From positions 138,222,529 through 138,286,528 of the forward strand of contig CM043964.1 of assembly GCA_014529385.2 (NCBI GenBank): a stretch of 64,000 bases of DNA. The letters are read 5' to 3'. Below, in pieces: positions 24,735 to 34,024 of this stretch. Both the position numbers and the translations under genes were made by a program. The notes below the pieces were generated by a model. It saw nothing but the letters and a program-made list of their open reading frames with translations. It did not search any database and had not been told where the DNA came from. The DNA comes from Adiantum capillus-veneris. Its lineage: Eukaryota; Streptophyta; Polypodiopsida; Polypodiales; Pteridaceae. Position 1 is the stretch's first letter. Every line of letters starts with the position of its first letter.

Positions 24735-25393
24735 TGCTAGTAATCTTGAGGAAGATCAAAGCTCATGTACACTCTATCTAATCTTGCTGCCTTGTAGTAG
24801 TCTCCATATTTCTTATTAGTCCATGTCATCCCAGTTTCTTCAAAAATATCCAAGAGATTCAACTTTGTCATTGCCTTTTCCCGATTAACTTTTTCCTTTC
24901 CACTTATGGATTGACCAAGCTGATTCCACCTATCTTAGATAGTTTCAACCATGTTAAAATCTCCTGCACAGATACAAGGACTAGGGAAACTAGAGAGCTC
25001 TTCCCAAATTGCAGCTCTGTCTACTGTGGAGTTTGAAGCATACAAGGAGACAGAGCTGCAATCCGGGAAGATCCGCATCTCTGTTAAAGGTCTATCTAAG
25101 GTAACTGAAACCCAATTCCCTTTAGCAGAGATGCGGCTTTGTAAAACCAAAGTGCTATATTTATGTGAAATTCCAAGGGCTTCTCCCCCTTTTCCATGCA
25201 TATGATTAGTATTGTACCACTTGTAAACAGCTCCTAGCCTTTGTAAGTTCGAAACCAAATGTTGTCCAAAGACTTTGATTTCCTGCAAGAATATAAAATC
25301 AGGTTTCATATTAGAATCCGAGATGTAGTTTTTTATGTCTTGTGCCAACCCCTTATAGTTGAAGGAGAAAGCTTGAATGAGGGGACACTTCAT
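24735..25393 (-). pseudogene. LINE L ORF2: AP-endonuclease domain, inverted
   Basis: On the minus strand the reading begins MKCPLIQAFSFNYKGLAQDI and shows the EEP endonuclease blocks DFIFLQEIKV (catalytic Glu), GNWVSVTLDRP, CICAGDFNMVE (Asp/Asn pair) and, past a frameshift, AARLDRVYMS. In L1-type LINEs this enzyme nicks the target for target-primed reverse transcription. The remaining LINE L pieces on both sides read plus, so this segment is inverted. It lacks the final SDH block and has stops in its 3' part. Confidence 0.85.
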
Positions 25394-25494
25394 TTTTTGC
25401 TGATTTTGGGGGGTTTAGCAAGTGACACAAAAATTTTGTAGGATACTTAGAGGTTCTTTTTTCATTTTGAATGAAAAAGAAAATGGTAATGGTA
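25380..25494. repeat. Inverted repeat, right arm
   Basis: This arm pairs with 24481-24585 and overlaps the endonuclease start and the junction to the plus-strand LINE sequence. Confidence 0.75.
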
Positions 25495-26461
25495 CATGCT
25501 CCTATTGTGTTTGAACTTCAAAAGGATTTTTTTATAGACAAAGCACGATGGCCTCATCTAGATCAATCTCTATTGTCTTTAGGAATTGTTAAAGAGAAAG
25601 AGAAAGTTATATTTGCTTCCTCTTTTGATAATAATGCCTCATCTTTTAAGGCCTGGGATCAAGTTGTTAAAGAAACTCATAAGTTGTTAACTGAGTATGA
25701 AAGGAAAGCTAGAGACATAAGAAACAACAGAAGGATGATAATCAAGAGATAAATAGATGACTTGGAAGGATGCCTAGTCCCTAGAAGTCCTCCCACACAC
25801 ACCCCCTCCCCCTTTAGCGGAGTTGAAAACCAAAATTTGAGAAGAAGAGCTCCTAGCTGCTAAGGCCTCAATCCTTTGGACAAGAGAGCAAATAAAATGG
25901 CAATCAAGCTCTTGATTTTAGCAATTTCCCATTCGGAGGAAGAATGGGTTCTCCTACTTCTCAAAGATATCCACAAATTCAAGCTCAAGGACTTTGGAGG
26001 GTGGATTAACCTTCCTAGCTCTACTATTTTTTTTTGGCAAAAAGGGGCCATTAGTTCTCATGACTCTGATCTATTGAGATCCTTGGTTCATGCATGGAAT
26101 AAACATAGAGGCAGTCTAGAACTCAACACCCACTCTAAGCATAGTTTCAATCTTCCCTCGTGCCACTCTATCTGGTGGTCTGCTTCAGATATCCTTGACA
26201 TCTCTCCTAACTATAGAAGGAGAGATTTATCCCTCCACAAAAAAGGTTTAAGGACCTAGAACCCATTGTGGGACTCCTTGGAATAGGACTGGCTCACAAA
26301 CCTAGAGCTGTCATTGAGTTTTAGAGCCCATCCTTGTGACATTATGAACATAAGGGCCAGAATCAGGGATTTCTTCTCTAATCTTACGTGGACTCTTCAG
26401 AGACATGTGGAGCTAGACCTCCGTATTTTCACTTGGAAAGGGGTTCAAACTCAAACACCCT
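25465..26461 (+). pseudogene. LINE L ORF2: linker and post-RT connection pieces
   Basis: HAPIVFELQKDFFIDKARWP resembles the end of the endonuclease and the linker before RT. After a break, WINLPSSTIFFWQK, LVHAWNKHRGSLEL, SIWWSASD and RRRDLSLHKKGLRT with LWDSLE have the style of the region between RT and the zf-RVT motif. The RT itself is missing between about 25750 and 25880. Several stops interrupt the reading. Confidence 0.65.
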
Positions 26462-27155
26462 AGATGGGATCCCCTTGACCTTTCGTGGTACGGGACACTA
26501 GAATATGCAGTATATGGATGACAACATGCATAAGCAAATTTGTTTGTTTAAATTTAAGATTTTATTTTTTGACACATGATTTTAACCATTATTTTTTACA
26601 AGTATGGTTATAAAATTTTTAACTTAGCAACAATTGAGGACAATTTATTTTCTAATGAAGAGGTATGTAATGGAAATGGAAATATGTTTATTTATTACAA
26701 TTGACAGGTGGAAAAAGCATAAGCGATCAATGGACTATGCAAAAGAATAGCACCTTTATGAACATTTTCTTATTATTAAAGTGCTCTTTATGAGCTATGG
26801 TTACCGTACATCTAGGCGGTCAATCTGTAATCATTTTTTAGCATTCAAGAACTCTATAAATAAATACATGCAAGGGGAAAATGCTCACTCTTGCACGGGT
26901 AGGATTGCACCCAGTGTCTGTGTCCTTCTTCTCTCTTCTCATCTCTCCTCCCTCGATGTTTCGGTGTAGCACACGGCTCCAGGACATGCATCTACATGTG
27001 CTCTCATGCTTTATCCCCCCCCCTCTCTCTCTTTCTCTCTCTCTGTGATCAGTCTCGTTGTAGATCATTTGTGTATATGCATTGCCAAGTATGCAAAACT
27101 ATGGTTTTATTTGCTTGTAGCATGCTCTTTTTCTATATTTTGCAAGCCCTCTGCA
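26462..27155. other. Unassigned ~0.7-kb block between LINE L pieces
   Basis: AT-rich sequence with a C/T-rich stretch near 27015-27048. It separates the connection region from the zf-RVT part of LINE L, so it may be an insertion. I see no terminal repeats, no target duplication and no gene. Confidence 0.4.
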
Positions 27156-27570
27156 CTTCCAACTATAGCACAAAAAGTCGTATTCTAATGTGGCTTATTC
27201 TACAGAAAGCCATTTGGACATGCAAAAGGTTGATTCAGGCTTAGCTTGGGGATGGAAGATGTTGCAGGTGTAATAAGGATATTGAAGATATATGTCATTA
27301 ATTTGTTGATTGCCTTGCAAAAAAATATGTTTCTTGCCCATGGTCAAAATTATAGGTTTCTTTCCTAGTTGGAAATAGGTCTTGCTTGAGGATTATGTTG
27401 GCTTCCTTACCCTATTTTGGAACAAGGCCAGAGTGAAGTTCCTTTGGATTATTTGGAAACAAAGGAACCTTATGAATTTTTAAGGGCCTTACTAGACTCC
27501 AATTTGAGAGTATTTTTTAATGATGTGAACTTGCAGGCTCTAAATATTTCTAGAGACAAGCTTGTTATCT
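27156..27570 (+). pseudogene. LINE L ORF2: zf-RVT C-terminal domain
   Basis: MWLILQKAIWTCKRLIQA followed, after a stop, by GDGRCCRCNKDIEDICH and FVDCLAKKYV has the Cys-Cys-His-Cys spacing of the zf-RVT motif that ends plant L1 ORF2. FWNKARVKFLWIIWKQRN then matches the family's closing block. Downstream, 27571-27985 is probably the 3' end or UTR of a LINE; no other gene is seen there. Confidence 0.75.
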
Positions 27571-27989
27571 ATTGTGCTAAAAAAGTATTTCTACATGATG
27601 CAAACTACTACTTCTCACGCTATTTGGTCATCAATCCCACTTCTGTGACCGTTGGTGATTGTCAAAGGAGGAGAGATGAATGGGAGAAGAATTTGGACAT
27701 CAATATCAGCCACATGGAGTCCAAAATTGAAGAGGGCAACCGTTTCTTGCATGACTTGTAGAATGAAATCAATGATCTCTCTACTATTGCTTAGTCTGCT
27801 CCTTGTTAGCATTTTAGAGGATAGATTTTTGTATCTTAGGACACCTCTTTTTGTAATCACCTTTTACTTGTCTCCCTTCCCTAGAAGGTCCTATCCCCAT
27901 ATGTTTAGTTTGCACTATAGTAGCCGCCTATGGCTACCAACATGCAATTTTTGATCCTTTCTAATATATCCCCACAAGAGAGAATAAAG

Positions 27990-28488
27990 ACAACCTCAAT
28001 ACATGGAGATCCATTAAGTTTCTCTCTTCTGCTTACAAGATATTCTCCAAAGTTTTATTGCATTATCATGTCAACATTGGATTAGGAAGGAATAGAAAGG
28101 CTTTATCAAGGGAAGGTATATTCTTGATGCAATTATTACTTTATAAGAAGGCATTGAAGACTACTCTTCACTGAAATTGAGTTAAATAAGGCTTATGAAA
28201 GAATTTAGTGGTCCTTTATATCCCATAAGCCCTTAAAGATATGGGTATGAGCGCATGTATTCTTGTTCATGCTCAAACCATCCTCCACAATGCAAGAGCT
28301 TGAGTTGCATGTAATGGTGAGCTAGCCTCTTATATTGACCTTTGAAGATTTATCCATCAAGGATGTTACCTAGCCCCCGTACTATTTGAGAATAGTCATT
28401 GATGGGCTCACATATTTGATTCAAGATTGGATGAATGAATGTGCCATTGAAGGAATTTCCCTCCCTATTGGAGAGTAAGTGTGCCTAC
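27990..28488 (+). pseudogene. LINE reverse-transcriptase fragment
   Basis: The frames together give SIKFLSSAYKIFSKV, a GRYILDAIIT-like block, KAYERI-type text, DMGMSACILVHAQTILHNAR and IHQGCYLAPVLF. These are ordered RT palm blocks of an L1-type ORF2. The fragment lies downstream of a zf-RVT domain, the reverse of the normal order, so it is either a second LINE or a displaced part of LINE L. It stops abruptly at the LTR of copia I. Confidence 0.7.
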
Positions 28489-28702
28489 CGTTAGAATTAG
28501 GGTTGCAAGAATGCACAATGAAGAAGCTCAAGGCACACAACAAAGAGTATATTGCTTAGTGTGCAAATCAAAAGATAAGTTAGCTATTGAGTGATGGGCA
28601 TATATGCAATGCATGGGGGAAAAAACCTCCTAGTGAGGGAAAAAGCACCCCAAAGGTCCTAAGTGTGCTCACACACATCACAACCATATATATATGGTAA
28701 TA
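28489..28702 (-). repeat. Copia I LTR (minus strand)
   Basis: About 214 bp. Its reverse complement shares GTGTGTGAGCACACTTAGGA, CCCTCACTAGGAGG, TTTGCACACTAAG, ACTCTTTGTTGTGTGCCTTG and the ending of element C, so I and C belong to related families. It lies 3' of the RNase H remnant, so it is the 3' LTR. The 5' LTR is not present in the window. Confidence 0.8.
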
Positions 28703-28778
28703 AATCCCTCCTAGGAGCGATGCGGTGAATGAAAGAGGCACATAGTGTAAAGGGAAGTGACATGCCCCGAGGACATGA

Positions 28779-29135
28779 TCAATCCAAAAAGAGAATTAGG
28801 CCCAAAGATTTGTGGAAAGCTTTGAACTTCTCATGAGGCATTGCCTTTGTGAATAGATCTGCAAGGTTGTCCTGTGTCAGCACATAAGCCAAGCTGATCT
28901 TTCCTGGTGAGAGTCTCTCCCTGACATAGTGATAATGCATCTCAATGTGCTTTGTGTGAGCATGAAAAACTAGGTTCCTCACAATTGCCAATGCACTTTG
29001 ACTGTTAGTGTAGATAATATTGGAAGTGTCCTGCCCAACACCCAAATCAACCATAAGGCATCTGAGCCATACACACTCAACTGTAGTTGTGAAGACTGCC
29101 ATGTACTCAGCTACAACTGAAAGTGGCCACATTAG
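28779..29135 (-). pseudogene. Copia I RNase H
   Basis: VAEYMAVFTTTVECVWLRCL (Glu region), IIYTNSQSALAIVRN (the usual Asp of YxD-N is Asn), HIEMHYHYVRERL and QDNLADLFTKAMPHEKF follow in order and end at LGLILFLD before the LTR. The layout matches that of element C. It is a relic. Confidence 0.88.
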
Positions 29136-29139
29136 GTTG

Positions 29140-30060
29140 CTTCTTTTTCAACCATGATATGAATGAGCTATTGAGCATGAAACAAAAACCACTTGTGGAA
29201 ACTTGTGTGTCAACTAGTCAAATTTGAGTCCAAAAACGCATGCAAATATGGCATCAATGATCCCCTTCTAGGATAAACCAACCCAAGAGGTGAAGTGACA
29301 CCCAAAGAGTGAAAGATCCTTTTAATACCTACCAATGCTTAGATCTTGAGCTATGCATTGAGACTGCAAGCTGAATATACGACCTCATATTGAATAGATA
29401 AATAAGGCAGCCAGTAGAATACTGGTGTTAGATGCCTTATCAACAAGATCTTACTGATAAAGAATGACATTAGCAAGATCTACAGCATCATGAAGACTTA
29501 ATTTCAATTTTGTTTCCATTGGAGTAGTAATAGGTTTGTAGTCATCACCATCACACTGCTTAAACTATATGTCCAGGTAATGATGCAAAAGCCCCAACTT
29601 TTTCATCTTGAAAGTGGCATTCAGTTCAGTATTGAATTTAGCAATGTGTGTCTCATTTGGACCAATAATTAGCAAATTATCTACATAAAAAACAACGACA
29701 AGAAATACATGACCCTCACATTTGAGATACAAAGTGCTCTCAGCTGGACTTTATTGCAAAAGCCTTGTTTAACCAAGTGAGTGTCATCTTTCTCATACCA
29801 AGGAGGAGGAGACTGCTTCAACCCATACAAATCTTCTTACATTTGCATGCTTTATTTTCATGTCCTTTCTTGACAAAAGTGTGAGGTTGTGCTACATACA
29901 CTTCCTCTAATATATCACCATTCAAGAAAGCAATAACAATGTTTGATTGATGTACAATCCATCCAAAATGACCTACCAAAGTACATAGAAAACAAACAAT
30001 AGTCATATGACAAGTGGGAGTAAAAGTCTCTTCATAGCCAGTGCTTTCTATTGTGCATAA
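29140..30060 (-). pseudogene. Copia I reverse transcriptase
   Basis: From upstream to downstream on the minus strand: WIVHQSNIVIAFLNGDILEE and VYVAQPHTFVKKG, then a YVDN block (near 29685) where the family has YVDD, so a catalytic Asp is lost. GPNETHIAKFN and the KMKKLG-LHHYL region follow. Stops and frameshifts are frequent. Confidence 0.82.
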
Positions 30061-30762
30061 CCTTTTGCAACAAGTTGAGCCTTATAGCGATCAATCTCAC
30101 CATCGAGGTTACGTGTCAATTGTAAACCCACTTCTACCAATGGCCTTTTTTCCAGGAGGCAAATCACATAAAGTGCATGTGTCATTTTCTATAAGTGTAT
30201 CATGTTCTGATTTCATGATAACCATCTATTTTTTTGATTTTTTTTGCTTTAAAAGAAAGAGGTTTCTCCTCATCAAATACTAGAAACAACCAAAGCATAA
30301 CAATTTGATGCATATGATGCATGGGGAGAATCGAACAAGCACGACTAGATATAGGTGCATCCAATCTACTATCATGTGAAGTATGCATCATTTTTGCATA
30401 CCTCTAGCCTCTCCATTCTCAGTGATTTCCACATCAAGTACATCATGTACATCTGCATTAGTAATATGACGATTTGTAACATCTTTAGAAACCCCCATAG
30501 GTTGTCCATGTGACTCCTTGGAATTTACATTCAAGTTTTCACCATTAAAAAGAGGGCAACAAAGTGTCATAAATATCCTATGAGCTTACATTATTGTCTC
30601 TAGTACATAATAACAGAGGATGAACTAAATCTTCCACAAATACAATATCTCATGAAAGCAAGATACACTTTGTTTGTGGATGGTATAACCTCTGTAACCT
30701 TTGCTTTCAAGATTGTAATCAACAAAAATGTATTTATAGCCTTATCATCCAATTTTGTGTAT

Positions 30763-30804
<42 letters not shown>

Positions 30805-31084
30805 AAAAGGGGGAGAAGAACAAAAAAAAGGAGGGAAACAAAACACTTCAGGTATACAATAGAAGAGTTAGTGGTTAGTGGGGTTACAGGGAACAGACAG
30901 TGACTATGGGCCTTTATCCCAACATTGAGCTATGTTTGTGGCACAAAAGCATAAGCTAAACAAACAAAAACACACATGTCATCAATAGATGGATTTTTAT
31001 CATGCCATCATTCATAAGGAACTCATAGATTGCAAGGATTTTGTAGTACACCTATTAAGTACATAAGTAGCACACATGAAAATC
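30061..31084 (-). other. Copia I degraded interval between integrase and RT
   Basis: The distance fits the variable region between integrase and RT. The sequence is too decayed for confident domains and includes the 39-nt poly-G tract at 30763-30801. Confidence 0.5.
30763..30801 (+). repeat. Poly-G tract, 39 nt
   Basis: An uninterrupted run of 39 G, the longest in the window, inside the copia I relic. Confidence 0.95.
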
Positions 31085-31690
31085 TCAAACCAAAAAGAAT
31101 GTGCTAAAGCTAGACTCTTGACCATACATCATGCCATTTCCATAAGCGACTTGTTTCTTCGTTTTAGCAACCCCATTTTGTTGCGTTGTGTATGGCACTA
31201 TACATTGGTGTTTTATCCCACAGCTAGCCAAAAATGCATTAAATTCATGAGACATATCCCCCCCCCCCCTCATCTTCCCCCCCTTTTTATCTGAATGGAG
31301 AGTGTCCATAGTACATTTAGAGACATTTACAGCCATAACTAGAAATTGTTTGAAACACATGAACACTTTGAAACTAGATTTAAGTAGATACACCCATGCA
31401 CGCCTGTAGTAATCATCAATGAAAATCATAAATTATAGGTAATCACCAAGGATGGAGTTTGCATAGGCCCACAAACATAACTATGCACAAGTTGCAACCT
31501 GCATGTAGCCCTTACTAAACCATCCATTTGAAACTTTGAATGTCAAATTTTACACAAAATACATCCATCACATAAAACTTAAAAGATGCTTCAAGAGGCA
31601 GCAAAGAAGCATCCATATCATATTTTTGCAAATGCAACAAATTGGCAAAATTCAGATGCCCAAAATGTGCATGCCGAATCTTAGCATTTG
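31085..31690 (-). pseudogene. Copia I integrase
   Basis: The pre-integrase H-H region (IWHAHFGHLNFANLLHLQKY) is near 31660-31600, then MIFIDDYYRRAWVYLLKS (first Asp block), LHSDKKGGK (second Asp block) and QQNGVAKTKKQVA, where the catalytic Glu of VAERKN is Lys-like. A 12-base C run (31258-31269) sits between the second Asp block and MSHEFNAFLASCGI. The relic ends at about 31690, where element G begins. Confidence 0.85.
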
Positions 31691-31714
31691 AAATAGCATT
31701 TAAGGACCTAAAAA

Positions 31715-32200
31715 AGCAAAGAAGATAGATCTGGCCGAACCAGTAGAAGAGCCTAGACCTGCCTACATTGCAAACAATCTGACGGAAGAAGAAGAGGAGC
31801 TTTTGTTAAGCTTACTAAAAGAATACCGAGATATCTTTTCTTGGTCTTATAAGGATCTCAAGGGTGTTGATCTAGAAATCTATCAACATACCATACCTAT
31901 GAGAGATGATGTGAAACCAAGCTTACAAAGGTCACATAACCATTATAGTGAGACATTTTCCAGAAAGATCAAAGAAGAGATAGAAAGCTAAAGGAGGCCG
32001 AATTCATTTATGAAATTGAACACACTGATTGGGCGTCTCCAATTGTGGTAGTACCCAAGAAAAATGAAAGATTATGGGTGTGTGTCAATCTCAAGAAAGT
32101 GAATGCAGCTACCATTAAAGACAACTTTCCTCTTCCAATCACTGAGCATGTTTTAGAATGAGTTGCAGGAAAAGAAGCTTACAGCTTTTTAGATGGCTTT
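31715..32200 (+). pseudogene. Element G (Tat/Athila-like): N-terminal part of RT
   Basis: AYIANNLTEEEEELLLSLL with EYRDIFSWSYKDLKGVD is the pre-RT signature of Tat/Athila polyproteins (the WSYKDMPG-type block). It is followed by HTDWASPIVVVPKKNER, VCVNLKKVNAATIKDNFPLP and EAYSFLDGFS. The sequence breaks off at this block, before the catalytic Asp pair. Stops occur at about 31989 and 32160. Confidence 0.82.
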
Positions 32201-32202
32201 TC

Positions 32203-33130
32203 AAACGTGTGATGCATGTCAACGAGCTAAAATGCCAACCCATGTAGATAGCATGCCCTTAAGACCAATGATGGGGGCTAGAGCTTTTGCAAAATGGGGT
32301 ATAGACTTTGTTGGGCCAATATAGCCACCTGCTTATAAAACCCAAGCTCAATATATCATTGTAGCTACTGACTATTTGACCAAGTGGGCCGAGGCTAAAG
32401 CAACTCAAAAGAATGATGCCAAAACCACAACCGCATTCTTGTATGAGAATGTATTCACAAGATATGGACTGCCAATAGAAATTGTCAGTGATAGGGGAAC
32501 TCATTTCTTCAATGAGATAATTGAGTATCTGCTTAATGAATTTATGGTCATCCATAACAAATCAGCTCCCTATCATCCACAAGAAAATGGACAAGTTGAG
32601 CATATGAATAAAATTCTTAGCGCGGTATTGACTAAAGTGGTTAGTTCAAGACAGACAGATTAAGAAATGAATCTCTATGGGCTTATTGAGTTTCATTCAA
32701 GACAGCTTTAAATGCTACACCATTTAACCTTGTTTATGGTCTTGATGCCATACTACCAATAGAATTTCTATTGCCAACACTAAGGGTAGCAAAGGATCTT
32801 GAGTGGACTAGACATGAACTGTCAGAGAGACTTGAAGATTTAGAAAATCTTGATGAGTAAAGACCAACTGCTGTAGCTCACATCTATGTACAAAAGTGTA
32901 AACAAAAATAATTTTTGATTCCCATCTAATCACAAAAATCTTCAAAAAAGGGGACTTAGTTTTAGTCTATTCCCTTAAGCAACACATTCCAAGTTTAAAA
33001 ATAAGAGAAACGTACCGTTTAACATTGAAGATGTATCTCCAAGTGGAGCAGTTAAGTTGTCCACCCTAGATGGTGAACCAATGGCTAATTGGATTAGTGG
33101 ATGCTGTTTAAAGAAGTACAATTTTCCACT
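32203..33130 (+). pseudogene. Element G integrase core and C-terminus
   Basis: CDACQRAKMPTHV is the second half of the zinc-binding module, joined directly to the truncated RT. The core follows: WGIDFVGPI (first Asp), IVATDYLTKWAEAKA, IVSDRGTHFFNEII (second Asp) and HPQENGQVEHMNKIL (Glu). All three catalytic acids are present. After several stops the C-terminal tail reads GAVKLSTLDGEPMANWISG. An internal deletion removed the rest of RT, RNase H and the start of integrase. Confidence 0.85.
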
Positions 33131-33863
33131 AACCAATGAATTGCTAGAAAAGATGCATGCAGCAAAGCAAAGAAGGATAAAACAACAACAGGTTATTGAT
33201 GAAGCCCAAGAGGAAGCTCGGCTTCGAGTACTCAAAAGGAAATCTGCTCTCAAAAATCAGCAAATACCTATTCCCATCAACACTCTGGAACTAGATGGTC
33301 GACTATGGAAATTACAGAAAGATGCAGTGTCAATAGATGATGAATGGTTAGATAAAATGGACTTTTGCATCAAAGTACATTTGAACAATCGTAGCACAAA
33401 TGCATTGGTCAATACAGGAGCTTGAGTAAACGCAGTCAGTTATTCCACATACAAGAAAGCAACAAGTCAGTCTTTGACAGCATGAACATTGACTATTAAA
33501 GGATGCCACATGAATCCAACACCGACACTAGGAGTAGTCAGCTTAAACGTGATAGTACATGGATGTCCATGCCCTCATCAATTTGTATGCTTACCAGATG
33601 AACACATGAATGAAACAATGATTCTTGGAATCTCATGGATGCGGACGTACAAGGCAGTACTAGATTGGGATACCAATCAGCTCAAGCTAACACCTAAAGG
33701 CAGACAACTCATGTTCCAATTGCACCAAGCAAGGAGGAATGGAAAGGATGTTACCAGCAAATTAAACCACAAAGCAATCAATCTTCTTCATCCTATCGAC
33801 AAGAAAATGCTACAAGTAACATGCAAGGAGTCAGGAAATTTGGGTACCAGAAGCACAGCTTAA
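33131..33863 (+). pseudogene. Element G retropepsin-like domain downstream of integrase
   Basis: A basic helix-rich linker (AAKQRRIKQQQVIDEAQEEA) leads to CIKVHLNNRSTNALVNTGA, where the family has D-T/S-G-A, then VSYSTYKKATSQ, LGVVSLNVIVHG and TMILGISWMRTYKAVLDW. This order of loop, hydrophobic strands and ILG block with a trailing VLDW is that of retrotransposon aspartic proteases. The Asp is Asn here and two stops follow, so this copy is inactive. It differs clearly from the protease of element F. Its position after integrase is unusual. Confidence 0.65.
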
Positions 33864-34024
33864 AGGCAAGCCGATTCAAATTTGGGTGCTCAAAACAACA
33901 TCTCCAATACCAAAGACGGTTCCAAGGTTCAAAACACAAAGAGGAGCATCTTCAAGAATGGAACCTAAAACAAAATGGATTTGGAAGAAAAAGGAGCACT
34001 TATCTTCTCCACAAACTATATAAC
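33836..34024 (+). pseudogene. Element G: Trp-Val-Pro repeat tail
   Basis: In the frame that starts IWVPEAQLKGKPIQIWVLKT and reaches KWIWKKKEHLS before TAA, short motifs of the form (I/K)-W-(V/I)-x-K recur. Element F has the same kind of repeat at 44348-44971. The role is unknown; basic and aromatic residues would suit nucleic-acid binding. Confidence 0.5.

Noticed and set aside
31715-34024. Element G as the 5' part of element F or H
   Set aside because: G reads RT then integrase then protease-like domain and has no LTR or leader joining it to H or F; the shared repeat tail shows relationship only.
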